Origin: Phallusia mammillata
Taxonomy: Eukaryota > Chordata > Ascidiacea > Phlebobranchia > Ascidiidae
Length of the DNA stretch: 64,000 nucleotides
Reading direction: 5' to 3'
Assembly (NCBI GenBank): GCA_003260075.1
Contig: QLIY01000001.1
Location: 620,001-684,000 of the forward strand
Part shown: positions 13,801 to 28,800 of the stretch, one piece after another
Position numbering within the stretch: position 1 is the stretch's first letter
Layout: each line of letters opens with the position of its first letter
Notes under the pieces: model-generated
Databases searched by the model: none
Seen by the model: only the letters and a program-made list of their open reading frames with translations
Told to the model about the DNA's origin: nothing
Position numbers and translations under genes: made by a program

Positions 13801-16800
13801 TCGAGTCGAAACATCTGATCCACAAATCAACAGGAAACGTTCAAGTGACTCAACTTCTGCTGCAGATAAACCGTGAAAAACACAAGTTTCATCAGCCACA
13901 AGATTGGTTAAAGTGTCATTTAGAATCTCACTTTAACTTTGTTCGCATTGGTTTTAACGAGTTTATGTAGTCAGTTGTGTCTTCTATAAACCGACATTGC
14001 ATGTGTAGCAATGTTTAAAGTAGATTTCAAAACTTAGTAAGTCATTTACTTAGTAAGTTGAGGTGAGGGAGGCGTTACTTACAAGCTGCTGTGTCGTATT
14101 TTAGAAAGTGTTAAACTGTTCGCTAAGTTTAGTTTACTACAAGATATTTCATTTACAAAACATCTTCTCGTTGCGGTTGACAGCAGAAAGCGGGTTGGCG
14201 AACGAGCTTCATGGTTGTGAAAGAACCACCTCACCCCACCCCTGCTTTGTTGTGTTGTAACCAAGTGAACCATTTCTATTTAAAAATGTCAAAGCAATTA
14301 GATGTTCCTTGTTCGTCTGTGGCTATTCCAGGCTTCGTTGACTGTGACATGATTTGTTATCTTGTTTTCGTGTGTATTTGGGGTCGACGCCATCAATGAT
14401 GTTCTTTTTTCGTTCACAATCACTGTGAGTGTGAGATCGGAATCTCTCGACAGTTACGCGGGAATCGCTCACCTTCCTCCCGCAAATTGTCGAATTGTTT
14501 CCGACGTTGTGAGATACGATCGTGAGAGAGCTGAAGTTGTTTTGTGAAGGTTGAATGGATTTCTTGGCACTTTATTTGTTCGCACACTTGAAGCGGTGAC
14601 ACCAGTTTGCCAACTTTTCCGCGTTCACTGGGGATTCGCCTCAACCAAAGCTTTACTTTTTTAAACTGTAGAGGTAGCCAGCTTGGTCATATTCAACACG
14701 CGTTACCAGCAATAGTTTGGTCTCAAGCAATACTATAAGACGTGTTTTGAATCTTGTTATTGCTTAGAAAATGAAAACGTCTTTAATTAAAACGCAATTA
14801 CAGACGCCAGTGAAAAGAAGTAAATGTACATTTGAAGTTATAGGTGCAAGTTTCACAGGTTTTTATATTCTAATCACTTTATATCGCAGTTTCTGTTCTT
14901 CAAATGAAACGCAGTTCTGAAGCGCGATATTAATGTCACTCGTAGGTTTGTTAACTAGTTTGAGAAAAGCAACCTAGACTAACTCTCTCTGGTCATGTTT
15001 TGTTGGCCTGATATGCAAATTTGCCACCTGTGGTAGTGACGTAGACACAAGGCAATTTGTTTCGTCCAAGTGAGAGATCGGAGAACTAAAGTTGTTTTTA
15101 CAAATTGCTCCCTCCGTTCGAGGAGTGGGAGAAACACGCGGTGAGCGAATAAAGTGGTTTTTGTGTTGCAACAAGCCTTTCCACTTACAGCAGACATATA
15201 AAATATGCGGTCGCACACTCTCTGTTTGAACACGGGAGTCGACAACCAACTTCTGCTGCCGGTTTAAGCCACCGAAAACTTTATCCATCTTAGACCTCGT
15301 GTCTGCCGTGTGACCTTGAACGCACAGGTCACGTGGCTTCTTCAAGGTCACGTATATGACGATGAACTTTTTCAACAATTTATGGCTTCGCTTCAACCAT
15401 TACATGACCGCGAAACGTTACGACGAACGATTAAGTTTTGTTCTTATTTGTCGGAAAATTACGGACTTAGAATTTCTTGGAAAGCAGTATTGAAATATTC
15501 CAGTGAAACCGCTTTGGTTTCAGCGTCTACTGTTGCTTCTCAAATATAACGTTGCCGGCGCATTGAGTGCAACCGCGGGTTTCACAAAATACTACAAAGG
15601 CCGGAATTAGCAGCTCTGGTTACATCTTAGCTCTCGTTAACTTGCAATCCTTCATATGACTTCACTATTACGAGTGGGTCACCGGCCTTGAAACTGAAGG
15701 TTGTTCTCCCACGGGGACCTGACCCCCATTACCCCAACACAAACTCCCCCGTACAGTAAAGGGCGAGTAACACGAATTGTGAATCTTCATTCCCGCTATG
15801 TTTATTTGCTATCCCTTGGTTTGTTGTTTAATGTAAAGTTCGGTTTCTTGCAACTTTAACTTTCGTGTTGTGCGAGTTACTTAATTATAAGCAACATTTC
15901 CCACTGTCTTACAGCTGAGGTTGTCAGGTTTTAGTTCAGCATTTGAGGTCAACGTTTTGTTTGTAGCAGTGTTTAAGGCTCATTACTTGGTATAAAAGTT
16001 CAAAAGTGATCTACAAGTAACATGAAAGATGCTGTTTTTTAGAAGTGGGGGATGCTAGAAGCCATACACATTTGACATGGACTTATTGAGTGTTGTTACA
16101 ATATAGTTTATGCTTATCATTATCCACAAGCAAATGTTGGTCTAATTGTTGCGAACCACCGACTTGTGTTTTCCATCTACGCATTTGCTTACACACATCA
16201 GCCTCTCTTCCGCTTCACAAGCTGTCACATGACACATGACACAGTATAAATGGCAGGGTTGATGGGTTGTGACAGGTGACAGTTAATAGACCGGATCGTA
16301 GTTGGGGGGTCAAGTTACAAGTTGGTTGGGGGTGCGGCGAGTCCCGGATGTAATCACTTTGCCGGTCGGTCTCAGTTCTCACACAATCCAATCTGCACTT
16401 TGGCACTGGGCTAATAGTTGTGACTAGCTGTAGATTTTTTCGCAAACATAGAAAAATACCTAGAACATAATTGCTAGAAAACTTGTATATAGTGAATTCA
16501 TTTTTTGACGTGTCAATAATTGCTGTTTTTATAATGGCAAAGGGGTGACGTATCACTGTATAACAGGGATCGGCAAACTTTTTTGCACTGAATTTGGAAC
16601 TAAAATTTTATAAAAAAAAAATTTTAGTAATTAAAACACCGAATTTAGTTTGTCATACCCGGGATACATGGGCAAAATGTTTTAAAAAATTTAACATAAA
16701 AAAAGTATACGGCCCAGTAACGAACTCCTCGCGGGCCAGCGGTTGTCGACCACTGCTGTATAATACTTAAGGTGGCAGTTATATGTTTTACCAAGCAAGT

Positions 16801-19800
16801 TTTCATGTCCATGTTTACTGTCAATATAAACTGAGTGCTAACAATGGCTTGTTCAAATGGGGGGGGGGCCGACCACTGCTGTATAATACTTAAGGTGGCA
16901 GTTATGTGTTTTACCAAGCAAGTTTTCATGTCTATGTTTACTGTCAATATAAACTGAGTGCTAACAATGGCTTGTTCAAATGCACCACAAGCTTATATAG
17001 CGAGAGAACCAAAACCTCCAGGGACGACTCGTTTTTTTTGTGGTCATGTTGAGAGCCTGACTGTCGCCTCACGCAGCTCGAAGTCACGCAATAACCACGG
17101 CAGCATGTCTTACTGTGTCCAAACTAAACTTTCCTGATGTTTGGGGTAAACACGAGTCTCGTGCCGAGTCAACTTGTAACTTCCTCATCACACCGAGTGA
17201 AAGCAACTAATGTGTTTTGCGTGTTATCAAGTTCCAACGTCATAAAGGTGATTGTGACGAATGCTCGCGTGCAAAACTCGGAATTCGTCTGTTTCCGGTC
17301 CGACTTACTTTCGTGGAAAACAATCCAGCGTAACTTCCGGTCGTGTTTTATGATTTTTTCTCGCACGGGATTTCGCCAAATTCACGCGAAATATTTTTTT
17401 GGGATGTTAACTGCATAACTTCAAGCCACTTTTTTACGATCTTTGTTTTTTGCTTCGTCGATAAGTTTTTAAATGAGATATTTTGTTCATGCGAAGGTAG
17501 TGAATGTGTTTGTAATTGTACTGCCACATTCGTGAGATAAGTTGTAAACTGGAAATATTTTGCAAAGTGTTCGAAAGAGTTATGCATATTTGATAATATT
17601 TGATAAGTCCTTGTATGCTGTTCTTCAAAATTTTGTTGTTTTATTCTTTTAAACTTACACAACTATACATGGCTTTAATAGGGTTTCAATTCACCCGGAC
17701 CATTGCGACTTTTGCCCAAATATGGACACGAAGTGCTTTTCTCCCATCCACCTTAAGTTTCAGGATTTCATCCCTAACCCAAGATTTACCCCACCCTCTA
17801 TAGATTGACAACTACAGGATTAGTTGTCGTTTAAATTCCCACTTCAGCTGTCGTGTGGGGTTGGGTTACTTCGCCAATCGTTGTGACAATGAGGGTGTTG
17901 TCAAGCACAACTTAAATGCGTGACAACGTTCGAATCGCAAAACTCGTAATGACCGGGTTTGTCAGCTTGATGTGAAGTGCTAAGTTTGATTCAACCTGGG
18001 CACTCGTGCTGTTGTTGGGTGTCATGGATAAACCTGTGTTAAGATATCAGGGCACGAACAATGGATTATTTTTTCTGATTGGGCAACACTTCTTTAATGT
18101 GTTTTCTGATGGCGATCGTGTATTTGAAAAATTTTAGATAATTTCCCTGTTTTGAATTAGGGAAATTTTAAGACCAAGTAATCTAAAAATATTTTTTGTA
18201 TCATGTAAATTTCCATTTTTCTGTGACATATGTTGGCAAAAGCTTAACCCTTATTACATAACTGAGTGCAAATGTTGTACTAAATTTAGAACCTTTCTTC
18301 TATCATGTGATATTCACCTTTTTGTCTCATGGTGATCGTGATTAATCGTGATACCATCTTGACAAGATAAATTGGCGCTACAAGTTAATATCAACGATAC
18401 AATACTTGAGCTGTTGTGTAAACCAAACAACATTTATCAGCGTGTCTGTAATTATTACCTCATACATCATTACGCAGTGAACTTCACGTTGAGACAGTAA
18501 ACTTGAATCGATCACCATCAGTAAAACCTTGTGTTCACCACTGCAACAACTTGTTCAGTTACAACCTGCTATTATCTGCGCCCGACATCTTACAATAGCG
18601 AAGTTATTATTGAAACTGTCCCGAGATCTGCCCTGGGGTCGCGGACAATCCAAATTAACTCATGTTATTTATTGTCTCTGTGTCTCAACTCTACCACAAC
18701 TGGTAAATGGCTTTGAACTTGACCAAGGTTGCTGTAGTACATCAATGAGTGTGTTGTTTGTCTTGTTGTTTTTAGGTCAAGTGCTTAATCTTGTGTCAAT
18801 ATTTGTTTACAGACTTTGCTATCAGTCAACATACAAGTTTGTCGCGGCTTAATCTATTGATTAATTCAACGGATATAGTTTAACAGGGAAACATTTTTGT
18901 TTTATGTTTAAAGTTTGAATTGACGTTTTTGTTCAGCCTTAGTAATACGTCTTCAAGGTTTAGTTTCGCTTTTTCAATAAATATTGCTCAGGTTGATCAA
19001 AGCACAGCACTGGCAGGTTAGCTTGAACATATAAAATACATCTTGTTGCAGGCATTTTAAAAACATCAGTTCAAAGCTGGAATCTGGTTTTCCCTACAAG
19101 CTGTAAGTGTTTTTGTAGCTAAACCTAACTAAACTAGATGGGATGTAACTGATGTGGCCCCCCATTTCAGTGATGATGGCATGAGCATTTGCCGAAACGT
19201 TTAAAATATAAAGCATGTGGGGGGGGGGTCTGTGTCTCGCTACTGGGAACTTTAGGTGAAAGTTGCAGAGTCAGTTTGAAGTCGTTAGAGATTGTTATCG
19301 TTGTAAATTGGCGCAGGAACAAGTGTAACATGAAACCGGAACAAAGAAACCGACAAATTCACTTCAGTGTTTGATGTTTGGGTCAGAATTGCTCACTTGA
19401 TGCTGGTTTGTCGGTGAAAACGTAAACATAAGTTGAAAACGTGGCAGAGTAGAATATTTAGTCAGGTTATTGACTCCGTTCTTGCTGTGGTTTTGATTCT
19501 ACTTCGAATTTTAATCGCTTCAGGCATCCGACATTTCTGTGGTGGTCGGCGGTTTAAGTGTTTCAAATTTAGAAGAGGTTGAAATACATCATCAGTGTCT
19601 ATTTATAATGTTAAGTGAAAACTTGTTGTTGCTTTTTTTAGATTTTTTTTTTAGAATTTAGATTGAATTTTTGCCACTTAAAGTGCTTTGAATTTGCGAT
19701 ATCTGTCCATTGATCAGAAAGCGTGTTCATCGCCGCTTGCTGATAATTGGAATAAATTACTGAATATAGAAACACAAAGTTTTTGGCTCGTTTTAAAACA

Positions 19801-22800
19801 ATAAGTTTGATCTTAAACTTTTTGCACCGAGCACTAAACTTTGCAGTCACATATTTGTAGTTCGCTACAGCGACTTGCGGCTAATAGAAAAATCCCTCGA
19901 AATTCCTTTACTTGAAACCGGTTATTTTGTCGCGTGTGAACGCACCTCGCATTGCGTGACTTCATCTGGAAGGCTTAACAATTGAAACCTGACACTAGGT
20001 GCGCCCTGTGTATGACGAACTTCAGTGTAGGCTCCATACAGAAGCAGTTGTAACATGATATGGGCAGTCGAGTGGTTGAAGTGTGTTGGTTTAATGCACA
20101 TCCGATGGTTGAGTCACCCTGTCGCGATGGAATGTCCAGTGGTCGTTGTGTTGTGAAATGATGCAAACTAAACTTAATATGTTTTGGAAGGTTGATTTGG
20201 AGTTAGTAGATTACGAATATAGTGAACGCTGATCGTCTGCAACTGGTTTTGTATACGTTTTGTATATTTGAAGACAGATCCGTCGGTCACCACCCTTTTA
20301 CAGAGGCTGATTCCTGTAGTCTGATATGACATAATACTTTCATATTGTGGTGAAAATTCGCTCTTGATAGTGGGGGGGGGGACAGTCGAGTGGTTGGAGT
20401 GTGTTGGTTTAATGCACATCCGATGGTTAAGTCACTCTGTCGCGATGGAATGTCCAGTGGTCGTTGTGTTGTGAAATGATGCAAGGGGGGGGGGGAAGCT
20501 TCTTTATTTCCTAGGCGTGACATGCAGACAAATTAATCATCGCGTTTTTAAGTGTCTCGCGGGGGGGGGGAAATCTTCTGTGTTGACAAGGCGTGACATG
20601 CAGACAAATTAATCATCGCGTTTTTAAGTGTCTCGCGTATTAGAAAAGATTCGTTTTGTTTTTTGCTGAAGGATGGCAAAATATTTTACATATGCGGACT
20701 CAGTTTTACGGCTTTTGTAAACAGATTACTGATTTTTTATCCCTTATTTGAAATTTAATACCAGGGCCTTATTAACTTACAGTTTTGTATCTGTAATCCT
20801 AACCAGTTTGAAATTATATGAACAGCATTAGAAAACTTGGTTTAAAATAGTCCATAACCTGCCATACAACTGCCCATGGCCCAACCATGACTGTGTATCA
20901 CCACAGGACTTATATATCTGGAATTCAGCGGTGAAAATCGGGTCGCAATTTTACCCAACGAACTGACGAGCCTTGACACGATCCGCGCTCTATTCGTGCA
21001 AGCTTATCCGGGACTTCTCACTATGCCGATGTTGGAGGCGCAGAGACACTCACTTCTGCTCAAACATAAGAAAACTGGAACTTACGAAGAGATTGAGAAC
21101 GTCAGGTGAATAATAGGGATTGGTGGGGCCATAAATAATATGTGGAGTAAACTTTGGGGTTTGTGATTTTATTAAACTTTTAATAAATATCTCAATTTTA
21201 ACCACCGAAACGACGTGCCATTAATACTGACGCTTTGGCCACTATGTATGACAGAAAAAAATAATTTTAAAACTGCGGACCCTTATACTATCATTGGTGT
21301 ACCATAAACGAAAAGGGTTAGAGTTTTTGTATAATTTAACACATATGTATCTTGCATTTCAATTTTAACCACGATATGACACTAAAACTAGCGTTATAAA
21401 CACTGTTGATGGCAGAAAAAAATAGTAATTGGTGTAAAATTAGGAAACCTTCTAAAATCATTGGTGTATAATACAGTAACACTGAATCCAGGGCTGTAAA
21501 ATAGATAAATCAGGCCTCTTAAAAGTTTAACGAATAGTTTCTTGTCTTTATGTGAGGGGGGGGGGTGTGTAAAATTAGGAAACCTTCTAAAATCATTGCT
21601 GTATAATACAGTAAAACTGAATCCAGGACTGTAAAATAGATCAATCAGGCCTCTTAAAAGTTTAACGAATAGTTTCTTGTCTTTATGTGAAGTTTTTACT
21701 TTACTTTACAGTCGCATCAAGGATCGGTCGGTAATACGAGCCAGACCCACTGGGTTATCGGGAATTCCCCTCCCGGGGTCCAAGAAGCCCGCGAGCCCCC
21801 AATCAAAGGGGAACTCCCCGAACAGCAACACAACAACGGGTCATTACAACAAGAACAACAACAGCAGACAAGCTACAGAAGAAATATCGGTTGTAGAAAG
21901 GAACCAGAAAAACCAGCAAAAGAGCGGACTTAAAGCGCCAGTCAAATCCCAGATAAGACAATGTCAGCCTTCTGCTATCAAACCACCAGGCTCGGCAGAT
22001 AAGAACGGAGGTCGATTTATGAATGGGAAGAATAATGATGGGGGGAAAGTACCGCGCGGGAAAGCACCGTCACCGCCTCCCAGGTCGGCCAAACCCACCG
22101 TGTTGGAATCGAGTGATAATCTGACAGCTTCACCGAACGGGACTCTAAGCGGGAACGGGTTGGGAGGAGGGAGTATTCCGCAGAAGGGGTTCTCGTATAT
22201 TCGCAGCGGATCCGAGTCAAACGATGCGCCGGTGCTGCAAGATGACGAACTCCCTCCCCCTCCTCCCGTGGTTGCCATGCCGACAGCGGATGAGAAGAAG
22301 ACGATCAGGAGTCCACAGGTTTTGCCGAAACCTTCCAACCCGGCTCGACCGAAAACACCGACATACGATCAACACACGAGGATTGCAGCTTCAAAACCGC
22401 GAACGTCGGGTGTGAAGTCGCCCTCACAAATATCGCGTCTCCCTTCCAAACGCGATCCCGCCCTTTCTGACGCAACAAACCAACCGATGGCGCAATCTAA
22501 CACGAAGCGGGCCTCCTCCCCCGAACGTCGCGCGACCATCAACGGAACGGGGGGGTCAGCGGGCTACTGCAGGGGTGGAAGGTCGTTTAGAGGTCAACAG
22601 CTCAAACCATTCAGCATTCCTCAAGTCCCCGATGTAAATGACGTCACGCGTAACAATGGCAACAAGCCGGAAGTGACGTCGAAACCCGCGGTGGCGCCAA
22701 AACCGAGTCCCAAGCGCGAAACCGTGCGCTCATCTTCCGACAACGAAACACTCGAGCCGAGTGTGACGTCATCGACCGACGAGATATCGGATGAGACGAA

Positions 22801-25800
22801 GGTGAAGAGCAAGAAGGGATTGTTCGGATTCAAGAGGTTGGTCGGGAGCAGATCGAGTGGGAGGAGTTCGGCAAAAGTTCGTTCGCAGAGTGAGGAGCGT
22901 CGAACACCATCTCAGGCCCCAACCCCAGCCGTCCCCGCCCAGCATAAACTCTCACCCCTGTCAACCCGCAAACCAGCCCTCCCCAAAACCGACCTTCTCT
23001 CCACGTTGCTAAGCAACAACGCACGTCAGGCCGGTGACGTAACGCGCAGGTTTGACGCGGCAGGGAAACCCCCCGACGTGGAATCAACGACGAGTTCTGT
23101 TCAGTCAGAAGATGACAGCAGAGAGCAGGTGTCGCGTAGCAACCACGCCCCAGCACTGACAGGTGTGTTGAAGAATGGGAGTTTAGTGAAAAGCACTTCA
23201 TCCAGCTCGATATTATCCGACTCCGCCTGCAGCAATCTCTCCAACACACCTTCCCTTAAAACCAAGAAAGTCTCCTTCCAAGATGACGTAACAGTTTGTG
23301 ACGCAAACGGCATCAGCACCTATAGCAACGGATTACGTCACTCTGACGTCAGCACCACCTTCGAACAATCTCTGTCGTGTGACGCAAACGATCGTGACGT
23401 CAGCGAAGTGCGACCTTGGCGAGATCGACCTTCAACCCCGTTTGATGAGAAACCGGCGTTTTCACCCAGACCTTCCACTTATCAGTCTGCTGTTGCCGCT
23501 GCGATACAAAGTATAAGCGCATCAACTCCTGTGCTCTCCACCAATGACAGAGCTCATCAAGGTCACGTGCAGCGCTACGAGCAATTCTCGTCCCCTGTGT
23601 CGAAGCAGGAGAGACACGAAATCCCGCATAAGGAGGAGTGGAGCCCACTACGCCGCCCAGTGGTGGCCGATGTAGCCCGAGGAGGTACCGAGATTGTTGC
23701 CCCGCCCACCTGCCCCACCCCCATGCCAGCTATGACGTCAAAGGAGGCTGTCATGTCTGACGTCACTCACGATTCGGGACCTAGCTACTTTCAAACCGGC
23801 AGAATGACGTCATCACACGTGTCAGGTGACTCGTTTAACCCTGATACACCCCCGTATTATGAGTGCTGCGAGTCGAGTGCCCCCCTAGCGCGGCCAATTA
23901 CTCCCAATGAACTGCGGAGTGCTTTGACGCAAGAGCGTCACCCAATGGGTGAATTGGATGGTGATCAATCACAAGGTGGCAGCAATGAGGTATGTATCTT
24001 ATACAATCGGTTAAAACTAATATTTATGTCCCTTTCCCCATTCCCTGAGGATTGGAAGCATTTTAAACTGTTTTGTTTTTACTACTTTTCTAAAAATATG
24101 ACAATACAAGGATTTACAAAAACTTTTAACAAAACGTTTGAAATGTAGTTTCATGCTTTCTAATAGTTTGTCCTTAAGAATCCAAAAATAACCAGAACAT
24201 TTTTATGGCGTAACTTTTATTCCAGTGTTTACAAAAAACAATCATGTGAGTAGATCAAATGTTGTGTATAGTAAATTGGTAAATAGGTTGTGGAATATAT
24301 AAAATAGAAATAGACAGCAAAAGCTATCTCTCTAATTAACAACTCTCTTTATTAGCATGCGGCTTTATTGCCAAATGTGACGTCACTACCGCTGAGTAAC
24401 CCTACCGGATCGGATAGTTTGCCGTCCGAACCACCACAGCGTCCTGCTTCTGACGACACAACGAAGAAGCGAGTGATCTTAATGGAAAGGCAACTTGCAA
24501 GTCTCACTGGAATGGTCGAATCCATCATAACAAGTGTGAGTTGGCACAAAAAGCAATTGTTTCAAAAATAACTCTATTTTTCTCACTCTAACAAAGTATG
24601 ACGTCACGCTAACATAATATGACGTCACCCTCAAAGAAATATGACGTCACGTAAACAAATATGACGCCTCTTCATGCTGTGAACAAAGTTAACAGTGAAG
24701 TTTGTGACCACAGACCGACCACCGATCTCCTGTGCCGTTTCAAGATGACGCAGCGCCGCAAGTGGACGACATCGGTGAGAAACAACCACCACTAATTGGC
24801 GCTATAACACAAGAGGAAATGAAGAATCAGTTGCTAAAGCTGAGAGATACGGCTCATGGTTTGAAACAACAACTTGTGGATCTGAAACGAATTCAGGTGG
24901 GGTTTTGCTTGTGGGCATTGTTCGTGACTTCTTGACTTTGTATTTCAGTAACTTGAATTGATGAAATGCATATTACATGATAAAATTTTTACAAAATGAT
25001 CATAAAATTCTGTTGAATTAAATTCGTTCGGGGGGGGGGGTCGTATTTCGGTAACTTGAATTGATGAAATGCATATTACATGAAAAAATTTTTACAAAAT
25101 GATCATAAAATTCTGTTGAATTAAATTCGTTCTGCAACAAAAAACGTTTTTTGTGGCAGTTTGGGTAAAACACAAAATACAGTCACGTTTTTTTGCTTGT
25201 ATTATGGGCCTGAAAGTTGGTGGTAATTAGCTTTCAGTCCTATTTATGTTCACAATTGTATCGGTATTAGACTTACTTGAAGAACAGGGTTAAAACTATT
25301 GAAACTATTTAAGAATTTGGCGTGTGTTTTGCAGTAAAACGTTTCACAGTATGCCTTTTCTTAGAAAACACGAAACGAAAAAATGTTTACGCTGTTTTTG
25401 CCCAAATTAGTGTTTTCTAAAACTTTCAAATATTTCCACTGACTCCCGTTCTAATGTTTTCCACGCAGCGAGCGAACATGGAACACATGCAGGAGCTGGT
25501 GAACGAGAAAACACGTGATCTTGCTCAGTTCATCTCCACCACAGCGGGAGCAGCTCATCGTCCTCTGAGAGCAAGGAGGTTGAGATTGGATCAGGATCGA
25601 CAGAGTTACGGGATGACAGCCACCAAAACTGAGAAGCAACTGTCAGATGTAGAGGCGGCTGTGGAAGAATTGAGGAATGAAGTTGTGGAACGCAGGTTGG
25701 TGTTGTGATGTGAATAAGTTGACTCGTTAAACCTAATATGTATCTTGAGGTATTTGATATCATTTGCCTAAAAAAACGGGGGGGGGGGTGTGAATAAGTT

Positions 25801-28800
25801 GACTCGTTTAACCTAATATGTATCTTGAGGTATTTGATATCATTTGCCTAAAAAAACATTTTTTAGAGGAAATGTACCAGATGTTATTCTGGCAGCAACA
25901 ACTTGTAATTATTTGTGTGAGGCATATATATGTTTTTTTTTCCTGAAAGCACATTTTCCAACGGAGATATTGATGTCAATTGGGGGGGGGGAAGGCATAT
26001 ATATGTTTTTTTTCCTGAAAGCACATTTTCCAACGGAGATATTGATGTCAATTGGAAACCTGACTGCGTTTATTGCTCCCCTGGTAGCAATAACTTTAAT
26101 TGAGTCGTTATTCCAATGCACTTAACTGTTCAAATGTTTCAGATGTGCCCTCAATACATCGATTTGATTTGCAACTTTAAACATTTCAAAAGACCATGCA
26201 AAGCCGCTTTGGTTTAGTCACGACTCAATCAGAAATATTGCCACACGATTTCGAAATGTTATTGGGTTACAAAAACTACACTCTCCAAAGGTAAATAGAA
26301 TTGACAGCAAGCCAGCTAACCTCATACTTTGTGTCCGTAGATGCCGCGTGAATGCGCGTGAAGTTGAAGCGCTCGTGTTGCAGCTGAGTCAAGCTGGACG
26401 GACGATTGCTCAACTTAAAGGTTGGTGGGGTTGAATTTTTTCACAACATGTGATGTTGTTTTGGGTTTGTGGGGAATAAATATACAAATGTATGCAAAAT
26501 TGGCTTTTAGTTAAAGCAGGAAGTTATGGTAATTGCATCACTCTTGAAAATATATTCAAAATTATTCTCAAAATAATATGTACGTTTAAAGCTATATTAT
26601 ACAAATGGCCGCATTTAAGTTGGCAGCAGATAAATCTCATTGTTTTTGTTAGTTTTTCAGTTTACTGCAAACCTTTAAAAACAAATGTTACGGTATTGCA
26701 ACCTTTCACCCAATTACCTTGTTGCTCTATTATGATATTAAATGCTCTTGTTTTGCGTAAACAATGCGAGATCATAATTGTACAATTGCTTAAAACTATG
26801 ACGTCGACAATGGTTTGGCGCGAGATTCGCAAAACGGCATTATGACGTAACAATTGCGATGACTAACCGCGTTGCGTAGGTCGGTTGATTCTGTTGTGGA
26901 ACAAAACAACAATAGTTTCTAAAATACAATATTAGATCTTCAGTAACTTTGCTATAGAGCAGGGGTGGGCAACATACGGCCCGCGGACAGTTTCCGGTCT
27001 TACATGATAATGTGGCCCGCGGCCACAGTCTGCCGCAATCCCCCATTACTTGCTTACTACGTCAAATTACAGTTGTAACGCACAGTAACGCTCCCCAATA
27101 GCAAAAAAATTTCCCGCCGTTGTTACCATTGCACCATACGTCCATTGTTACGACATAACTACCAACCTTGTGTGTGTCCTACTTTAACGGTTTTCTTTGT
27201 TTCCACACGTATAGCCTAGTTCAGGGGTGGGGAACCTGCGGCCTAAAGGCCACATGCGGCCTTTCAGGGCACTAAGTGCGGCCTTCGATGGCAAAATACA
27301 TTTTTAAGATGTTGATATAACCGACTGCACCAGGCGCTGAAAAAAATAGACAGAAACGTATTTTTGACTTTATTGCAGATTATTTTTTGATTAGTTCCAG
27401 GGCAGCGGTTTTCAAACAAGACCCATGTGGTCCCATAGTGGTACATAAAGCGATTTCCATAGTTAGGACTACCAAAAACTCCAGGTTCAGCAATTTCTAG
27501 GTTAAATAAATCCTGAATGTTGTAGTGAAGATGAAAATGTAGTGAGGAATTTTAATTAGCTGAGACCGTAAGTCCTACAAACTACGAGGAAATAGCAAAA
27601 CGACCATTCTGTAAGTCAAAAAGTTTGAACATCACTGCCCTTGGCCTGGGAAATAGTCTATGCGGCCTACACGAGTGTCGATAAATCGTTTGGTAGCCTT
27701 TATAAACAAAAAGGTTCCCCACCCCTGGTTTAGGTGGTCAAAAATCCGTTTTAAATCACTGGATAAATACGCGATTAATGTATCGATTCAGGAATCCGGC
27801 CCGCCAAGTACTTCATTTTCCCATATCAGGCCCGCCGACTGGAGAAGTTGCCCGCCCCTGCTATAGAGTGTAGAGTACAGGATTTTTATGATATTGAGAT
27901 ATTTAGGTATTTGTTTATAACCTAATCCAGGGGTTCTTAACCAGGGGTGCACGCACCCCCAAGGGGTGCGAGAACTATTCCTTGGGGGTGCGGGAAGACT
28001 GAATCATGAAGGTTGGTTAGGTCTATTATATATACATACAAACACCCAGCGGGTGCGAAAATTGGTTGGTGATTGGAAAGGGGTGCAGCAAGGAAAAAAG
28101 GTTAAGAACCACTGACCTAATCGTTAATGTTATAGAACAGTTTAACTAAATGCCATGTTTTGTTATATGTTACAGTCCGTACAACTCGCAATTAATTTTA
28201 GCAATTTATCCACCGACCTACATTTAACCTTGAGACGCAAAACGCCGACCTCTTGAAGGTCATGATCATACGCACGCCGCAATATACGCATTTGACCCGT
28301 ACATTGTAATTGTGCTGGATAATACAGCTCTGTGACATCACAGTGCATAACAATCAGTGTTTTCGACTTTTGCATGTTCAATAATTCATCGTTGTCTCAT
28401 CACAATCAGTGATTGTTGGGTTTCAAAGGCGTAGTGACCAGCTTGGTAATGTTGGATGCGACTTGCTGTTGACGAAAAACGCTCCGCAGCTATTTTAAGC
28501 GACGTTAGCAGATCGATTGCCAGACAAGAAGTTCTTGCAGCTTTGTATTAGGGGTTTAAGATTTTTTTGGCTTCTTAACTAATTCAGCAATATTTATACC
28601 AACGAGTTAGGCCAGATACGAGAAAGTTTATGCCTTGGTGTTCTGACGACCTGACGATGACAATAGCACTTGACGAAACGTGGTTATGTTTTATACACAA
28701 ATACCGGCTCTAATTTTTAGCTCAGATTTAACCGTGCAAGATGTACCTTAGTTTAATTCTTGTTGTTTCATAAAAACGTTTTATAGTTAGTGAAGCTTTC

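Larger units (their letters stand above)
4481..20906 (+). other. Large first visible intron of the p140Cap homologue
   Basis: 16.4 kb without a coding exon that I can support. It holds a SINE (4543), the dispersed repeats at 6344 and 11817, a hammerhead-like motif (11162), the G79 run (10810), a MITE (16564), two older duplications and several poly-G joins. The longest open frames here (7066-7518, 4872-5210, 9368-9682) show no family features. Stretches such as 12000-13190, 13330-16200 and 17000-19150 hold nothing I can identify; enhancers are likely but not visible. Confidence 0.6.
26960..27860. mobile_element. hAT-type MITE, outer element of a nest
   Basis: Ends CAGGGGTGGGCAAC and GTTGCCCGCCCCTG; perfect 8-bp target duplication CTATAGAG at 26952-26959 and 27861-27868. 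It contains two further elements. Its own sequence is GC-rich with repeated GGCCCGC. Confidence 0.85.
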
